This document shows, one piece after another, positions 8,649-13,481 of a stretch of DNA of 13,481 nucleotides (the first letter of the stretch is position 1; the number at the start of each line of letters is the position of its first letter). Source of the DNA: Cerioporus squamosus (lineage: Eukaryota > Basidiomycota > Agaricomycetes > Polyporales > Polyporaceae); assembly GCA_022592435.1 (NCBI GenBank), contig JABYQS010000779.1, positions 1 through 13,481 of the forward strand, read 5' to 3'. The position numbers and the translations under genes were made by a program. The notes below the pieces were generated by a model. The model worked only from the letters and a program-made list of their open reading frames with translations, searched no databases and was not told where the DNA came from.

Positions 8649-10059
8649 TTAGAGCAACGCTTCCTGGAGCCGCAACATCTGACGTGTGTGCAATATAGGG
8701 AGACGAGCCTCTATGGCTCCCATGGAGACGTGTATATGTTTCACGGCCTGGCAAGGATTGCGGTAGAAGTTGACTGCTCCAAGGGAGAGTAGCACGCTGA
8801 GCGTCTGGTCCATGCCCGCCCAGGTAATAGCCTCGACCTTGTTGACCTCCGTCTCTTCGAGGTGGACCCGGAGGTTGACCACACGCAGAAAGACAAAAGA
8901 CGGAGGATCGAGCTCCGCGAGAATAGTCACGACAAGGTTGAGCATGTGCATCGTCCCATCGAGTGTCATCGTAGTTATCGCCAGCGACTGGTAAGGCGAC
9001 ATGAGGCTGACTTTAGACGGCGAAGCCTCCATCTCGTTCATGTGTATGAGTCAAAACTTCCGTCAATGCCGATGCTGATGAGCGCGATGGGGAAATGTGC
9101 TTACCTTCTCTCCCCCAACGACACATGATTAGATGCAGATGTCTGAGGAAATCCATGTCGATAATCGCGTTGTTGACTTGGTAGAATCCTTCAAGACAGT
9201 ACAGCGTATATACGAAGTGGTTTGGATTGCAGTGCGTGACGAGCCACGGTACGAGGGTGTGGGGGCAAGGGGAGGGCCCCTCGGTGACCTTGAGCTGACG
9301 CAGGACGTGCCGCCGCTCAACGACATCGCCAGGACAGGGGGACGTCAGACCGCCGACAGAACAAACTCGATGAGCTCGCACTGTGTGTATCGTAGGGTGG
9401 TCGCGTACCAGCTTGTCGAGGTCCGCGGTGCTCCGGAATGCGCAGTTAAACAGTGAGAGTGCACTCAGCTTGGGGAAGCACGGTGTGAGCATCCCGACAA
9501 GATCACCCTCGAGCGGAACAGCCTGGAAGACAAGCTTCACAACGTTCTGAGTGCGTGGCGCGATGACGAGCAGGAACATGCGCAGGAGAGTGCAAAGTTC
9601 CTTGCCGTCCAGGATGTCGCGCAGCTCTCGGAATACCGACCACCCATCTCCGGCCTCGAGTGTCAACTCGCGCACATATAGCGCAATCTCGGGGGCCTCC
9701 TTGGTGACTAATGTCGATAGCGCCGTGACGTTAGAGTTGGAGATCTTGAGTCTGTCGAAGAGATGGTAGCGGGCGGAGGGCACCACAGCATGGCAGACTA
9801 GCGACAGCTGAAGTAGCGTGTCCTTGTCACCGTGAAGATAGTCGATGATGTAGTCAATGAGCTCCGGAGGTAAGCGTGCCATGAGTAGTCGGTGGCGTCC
9901 GGGAGCATCGTTCGTTAACAAGGGGCCTCGCAGACGGGTAGGCCGGCGGACCAGTCTCTTGGCCACAGTCCACGTCTTCAAAAGGGTCCGACGAAGGTCG
10001 CCAAGATGGTCTGACTCTGCATCGTACATCTCCATCTGTGCCGACTGCCGTCCGTCCAT
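8649..10059 (-). CDS. F-box protein, two exons
   Basis: Likely a substrate-recognition subunit of an SCF ubiquitin ligase: the F-box binds Skp1 and the C-terminal part selects the target. Exon 1 is 10059-9105 and exon 2 is 9010-8649. The 94-base intron runs from GTAAGC to CTAAAG. Together they give 1317 bases (438 residues). The F-box is at about residues 62-105 (LPPELIDYIIDYLHGDKDTL, then LSLVCHAVVPSARYHLF), the pattern usual in Agaricomycete F-box families. The rest resembles a degenerate leucine-rich fold (LSALSLFNCAF, LRHLHLIM). A basic 60-residue N-terminal extension precedes the F-box; Met60 (LLMARLPPEL) is an alternative start. Without splicing the frame stops at 9013 (348 residues) and loses the C-terminal leucine-rich part. 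Splicing to the AAG acceptor at 9011 restores the phase. Target unknown. Confidence 0.8.
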
Positions 10060-10496
10060 TCAATCCGCTCCCGCGTACTCGCGGCCCAGCGATGTCTCGG
10101 GCAAGTATGGGTCCAGGACAAGTCGGCTAGGAAGGAATGATGGTGAGCCATTTGACAGTAAGATATCACAAGCAGGAGGAAAGTTGACGCGGTCGAGATA
10201 CGACTTACAGTGTGTGAGAGCGCGAGTTCGAGAGTGTATAGAGAGCACACTAGAGCCAGAGCTCGAGGAGTTGGAAGTATACTTACGGACTCGGAGGTGT
10301 GCTGTCTCGGATTCGAGGAAGCCACGTGAAGAGCTCCTCCAGCGTCAGCCCGCCGCCGATTGATGCGGACGCCTCATCCTACTGTCCCTTCCACTGCGAC
10401 CGCAATCCCCTACAGTACTGGCAGAGATGCGCATCTACATGCACCCTAGACAACTCAATTCGCCGCTATTGCTGCACGTCCAACGCGTCTCTTGCC
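10060..10496. other. Divergent intergenic region
   Basis: It separates the minus-strand F-box gene from the possible plus-strand gene at 10497 and would hold both promoters. A 115-codon minus-strand open frame (9978-10325) overlaps the F-box gene start and shows no domain. A CTATACA sequence on the minus strand near 10229 is a weak TATA candidate for the F-box gene. Confidence 0.4.
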
Positions 10497-11509
10497 ATGA
10501 GTTCCCGCTCTAATCCGCTCATGATCACGGCCTGTCCACCTCCGTCTGCTGCCACTTCTCGTACGCGCCATCTTACTCCCTGCTTATTCCTGATGTTCTT
10601 GTTCGATTGAGCAGCTCGATCCGCAGTGGCACGAATCTATCTCGTGCACACTTGCGCACACCTCAAGGAACTCCGGTCAAATCGAGCGAAGGTCCACGCC
10701 CGTCAGATATCGAGTCCCAGCAGGTGAGTACACTACATGCTTACTCCAGTCCCCGTGATTGCTTTCTATCGGTATCATTATGCGCCTGCCCTGGTACGCG
10801 ACATTCGTGCAAAGTACGACTTCGGATGGCAGCGCAATGCGGAATCATTTCAAGCAGTCAGCGCACTGCGCCTGCAGGTCACTCGCCATGGCTCCGCATC
10901 ACACTACTGCTGAGCATCTCCACATGGGCAAGTGCTCGCCGAGGTAAGTACTAGATCATCTGTGTCCTATCTCTTTCCAGACGCTTACTGCATATCACCT
11001 CCTTGACGTTACGCAGGACCTCCCGTCGCTTGCAGGCGATGGTGGGAATGGGTACGCTCTGCGTCCTCCAAGCTGCCGATGGCACGCCATAGGCCAAGGT
11101 TTGCAAGACACGAGGATATCTGGAGTCGGTGAGTACGCATATGGCGCTTCTCTCTGCTGGTTTCACGCTTACTGACCAGCGGCGCCCTTTATGATTCACA
11201 GGCTCCACGCTGACCTTGGCAGTCTGGCAAGCAAGCATATCTGGTCGGTAAGGGACTAAGGCTCATTCAATGGGCATTCCTGCTGGTACCTCGTCTTATA
11301 GTCTCCGCGCCGCCGATGATACTAAGTAAGTTAAGTACTAGGTCTTTGATCTGGGAGTGATGTGTTAACATGGACCTAGGCACCCTCGATCCGGCGAGCT
11401 GCAGCCTGATGTGCAACTGTCAATGTCCGAGGTCAGCATTCCCCCTTCGGTCTGTCAAAGCCAAGGCAATGGCACGCCGGTTCGCTTTTTACTTCCCGCG
11501 CCTACCTGA
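10497..11509 (+). CDS. Possible gene of eight small exons, unknown function
   Basis: Not recognised. One phase-consistent model has exons 10497-10560, 10615-10723, 10815-10943, 11017-11051, 11093-11128, 11202-11247, 11302-11325 and 11380-11509 (573 bases, 190 residues). The 3' part is best supported. Donors GTGAGT (11129), GTAAGG (11248) and GTAAGT (11326) pair with ATTCACAG, TTATAG and ACCTAG, the first with a good CTGAC branch site. All phases agree into a 43-codon last exon ending FLLPAPT. The 5' part is ambiguous. A different frame at 10755-10877 reads a more protein-like stretch (AFYRYHYAPALVRDIRAKYD) but meets a TGA at 10911. The acceptor at 10980 (CTTTCCAG) is an alternative to 11016. 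With so many tiny exons, a decayed gene or a non-coding transcript is also possible. Confidence 0.35.
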
Positions 11510-11675
11510 GCGGCCCGAGATGCGAAGATATAACCCCGCAAGGACCCCGTACGCGTTGCGGGCGCGCAGGGGTCAAGGCCAGGATGGGACACAAGGCGAA
11601 GGGGCTTAACTCCAGTACAATCTCGATTGACCACGCGACATTGCAGCTGTCTCATGAAAGCACGAGGCATCTGCC

Positions 11676-11681
11676 TATAAA
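11676..11681 (+). promoter_or_regulatory. TATA box
   Basis: A perfect TATAAA is followed by a pyrimidine-rich stretch and, 78 bases on, by a canonical intron donor. It probably sets the start of the transcript that covers 12049-12955. Confidence 0.55.
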
Positions 11682-11758
11682 TTCACTTTCGCGTTCGTCG
11701 AGTGTCCGCTCAGCCCCGCCTGCCACCCGACTTCTTTTTCCCCGCCTGCTACCAACCG

Positions 11759-11809
11759 GTACGTCAATCTCATGCATAAACATATAATCTTACCGACGTA
11801 TACTTGCAG
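11759..11809 (+). other. Probable 5' untranslated-region intron
   Basis: GTACGT at 11759 and ATACTTGCAG ending at 11809 bound a 51-base intron, the size typical of this window. It lies between the TATA box and the first ATG of the transcript (11823). Confidence 0.5.
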
Positions 11810-12048
11810 GTCAAGCACGAAGATGCAATCTGTATCTTCCGCACTTACAATCCTCACTGCCATTCTGGCGATTTTCGCGATTCCTTTGTCCACGCTCCTC
11901 ATCGCTCCTCGTTTCGCGTTCCGGGGCTACGTCAGCGAGCTACATTTAAAGCATTCCGACGCCCCGTGGAAGCCTCGTCAGCGTCGATCCGGCATTCGAT
12001 ACTCGCTGCCATCTGCCTTGCTCAACCCTTCCTCGCCGTGCGCACTAT

Positions 12049-12955
12049 ATGCCCATCTCCATCGACGTCGACTACACCCTCGATGACCTCATCCTTGCGC
12101 AACGCGTACTCTACGGAGAGTTGTCTTTACACTCTCCGGCGCCGAACGCCTCCAGCATCTTCTTGGCCATCGCGGACGCCGCAGACATGGCCCTCGTCCT
12201 CGACGATTTGATCCTCCTGGCTGAGGACGGATGGTTAGGTGTGCAAGGCAAGGGGACGCCTCGTTACTGGTTGAGGTTGGCAAGGCTTCGCGGGTCGCGT
12301 CATGAGTGTATATCATCAGCTCCTCATCCATATGGAGCTGACAATCGCCCGTACGAGCGCAACCCTCCCCGTTTCGAAGTCAGTCAGCTAATATCGTTAT
12401 AGCATCTCTTTCATACATCGCAGCATCCTCGTTAGCCTCGACATGCTGGCATATCTCGACGCCCGAGTCTGCCGACTGGGAGGGTTGTCAGCCGGGGCCC
12501 TCCACCATGTGGTGCTCGTCTCGCAGGAAGCTACGTTGGACTCCGTGCAGCGTCTGCGCTCCGAGGTGCAGCGTACTATCTCGTACACACTCAAGGTACT
12601 GGAGCTCCTCGACAAGTTCGCTCGACGCGGTGATATGCGGGAGCAATGTGCCAAGCTACGACGCGTCGACATGTGTTCTCAGCTTGATCCCCTGACGAAT
12701 GCCGCGCCGGCTCTTGCGCCGATCGTCTCTGAGCTCCTCGTCTTGAAGGACATCCTGCAGGAGGGTGTAGACGGATATGTGTTGGCGAAGGGCGAAGGCA
12801 GTGCAGGAACCAAGGTAAACGCTATGTACCCTATCCCGTACGTTGTCGTGCTAGTTAGAACTCACCTGGATGCACTGGAGGAGCGTCTGTTGGAAGTGAG
12901 CGCCGCTCGGAAGTCGACTGCAGCTGCGCTGGGGCTGAGTCGGTACATAGGGTGA
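12049..12955 (+). CDS. Orphan helix-rich protein, two exons, N-terminus uncertain
   Basis: Function not recognised. Exon 1 is 12049-12305 and exon 2 is 12403-12955 (810 bases, 269 residues). The 97-base intron (GTGTAT...GTTATAG) has a good CTAAT branch site near its end and matches in phase 2, reading RGSRHD-ISFIHRSILVSLD across the junction. The sequence is dominated by amphipathic helices (YTLDDLILAQRVLYGEL, ADMALVLDDLILLAEDGWLG, VSELLVLKDILQEGVDG, LDALEERLLEVSAARK). No signal peptide or catalytic motif is seen. A GTAAAC at 12814 resembles a donor, but no acceptor restores the frame, so none is proposed there. The ATG at 12049 is the first in this frame after an upstream TAA near 11945, but it has a poor context (CTATATGCC). 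The ATG at 11823 lies upstream in another frame, so a longer or differently spliced N-terminus is possible. Confidence 0.55.
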
Positions 12956-13336
12956 TTGATGTATCTCGTGTTATGTCCTTATGAACTGTTTCTGGAATCT
13001 GTTCCCCCGCGCGCGCGAGTGAGATTCTTCATTGCTATCGCTGAAGCCACTTGAGTGATATCGCTTCGTGGTTTCTGGCCCGGGGCCCGTCGATTGAGGA
13101 GTACAGTAACAGTACTGGCAGGCGGAAACGCGAGCCGGCGGCGGCCCGCAGACGCCCGTCAAGGCAACACCGACTTTGCGCCGACTCGCAACTCCTCCAT
13201 TCTACGCTCATCGCCGCCGCGTCCCCGCCCCCGTCGGCCTCTGCGTTCTTCTACGATCTTTTTTCACAGTGTCCGTTGGCTAGCAAAAATGCACGATTAG
13301 GGTGGAGATCAAACGCGATCAGTCGTACAAGACGAC
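12956..13336. other. Intergenic region
   Basis: No gene recognised. It includes a short CG run (CGCGCGCG near 13011) and open frames rich in Arg and Pro that arise from GC-rich sequence. It should contain the 3' end of the previous gene and the promoter of the partial gene that starts at 13337. Confidence 0.45.
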
Positions 13337-13481
13337 ATGCAATCTACTGAACTATGCTCGTTGCTGTCCTCCGGCACGGATACTTGCCTGCGCGTAGGAC
13401 GAGTACCCAGCGGAAGAACAGTGTATGTCCCTTCATACCGCTGCGTCGATCACCGTCTCAATCTTGTTCCCTCCCTGTTAG
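13337..13481 (+). CDS. Partial gene: first exon and first intron at the window edge
   Basis: ATG at 13337 opens a frame of 28 codons plus two bases (starting MQSTELCSLLSSGTDTCLRV). It is followed by a consensus donor GTATGT at 13423. A pyrimidine-rich stretch then leads to CTGTTAG, whose final G is the last base of the window, giving a 59-base intron. Size and signals match the other introns here. The exon is too short for any function call, and the start codon is not confirmed by a TATA box or a strong context. Confidence 0.4.
   Translation, partial: MQSTELCSLLSSGTDTCLRVGRVPSGRTVYVPSYRCVDHRLNLVPSLL

Larger units (their letters stand above)
11510..12048. other. Upstream region and probable 5' leader of the gene at 12049
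   Basis: It contains a TATA box (11676), a CT-rich stretch and a canonical short intron (11759-11809). An 88-codon frame from ATG 11823 runs to 12086 and encodes a hydrophobic N-terminus (LTILTAILAIFAIPLSTLLI). It overlaps the start of the following gene in another frame. It could be an upstream ORF, a short secreted or membrane peptide, or part of a mis-modelled first exon. Confidence 0.45.

Noticed and set aside
9978..10325. A 115-codon minus-strand frame overlapping the F-box gene start
   Set aside because: No domain is visible, and the F-box frame over the shared part is much better supported.
1..13481. CRISPR arrays, tRNA or rRNA genes, bacterial operon signals, bacterial defence systems
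   Set aside because: No regularly spaced direct repeats, no tRNA cloverleaf or rRNA-like sequence were noticed. Gene structure is that of a eukaryotic fungus with spliceosomal introns.

Overview
The window looks like nuclear DNA of a filamentous basidiomycete, most likely an Agaricomycete. Genes are split by many 47-97 base GT-AG introns, often with GTACGT, GTAAGT or GTGAGT donors and CTGAC/CTAAT-like branch sites. Leaders are pyrimidine-rich. An F-box protein and a GMSSDESD-motif protein of types known from mushroom genomes are present. There is no operon structure and no bacterial signal. Most exon models below were built by matching splice sites to reading-frame phase by eye, so boundaries are predictions.

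Layout. 1-1107: no recognisable gene; the last 100 bases are a CT-rich leader. 1108-2853 (+): an orphan gene of five exons ending in a membrane segment. Its fourth intron holds a 601-base non-autonomous hAT-like element (1808-2408) flanked by a perfect 8-base target duplication that falls on the splice donor. 3338-4654 (+): an orphan helix-rich protein of five exons. 5093-7541 (+): a nine-exon gene with a disordered acidic/Ser-Pro-rich N-terminal half and a conserved C-terminal half of the Agaricomycete GMSSDESD type. 7542-8648: no gene; degenerate pyrimidine-rich tandem repeats. 8649-10059 (-): an F-box protein of two exons. 10497-11509 (+): a possible gene of many tiny exons, divergent from the F-box gene. 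12049-12955 (+): a helix-rich orphan protein downstream of a TATA box and a likely 5'-leader intron. 13337-13481 (+): the first exon and first intron of a gene that runs off the window.

The genes do not form a visible pathway. The F-box protein suggests SCF ubiquitin-ligase substrate choice; the others are lineage-restricted proteins of unknown role. The most interesting item is the hAT-like element. The last base of its target duplication plus its own first base rebuild a GT donor, so the element may be spliced out inside an enlarged intron and leave the host protein intact.
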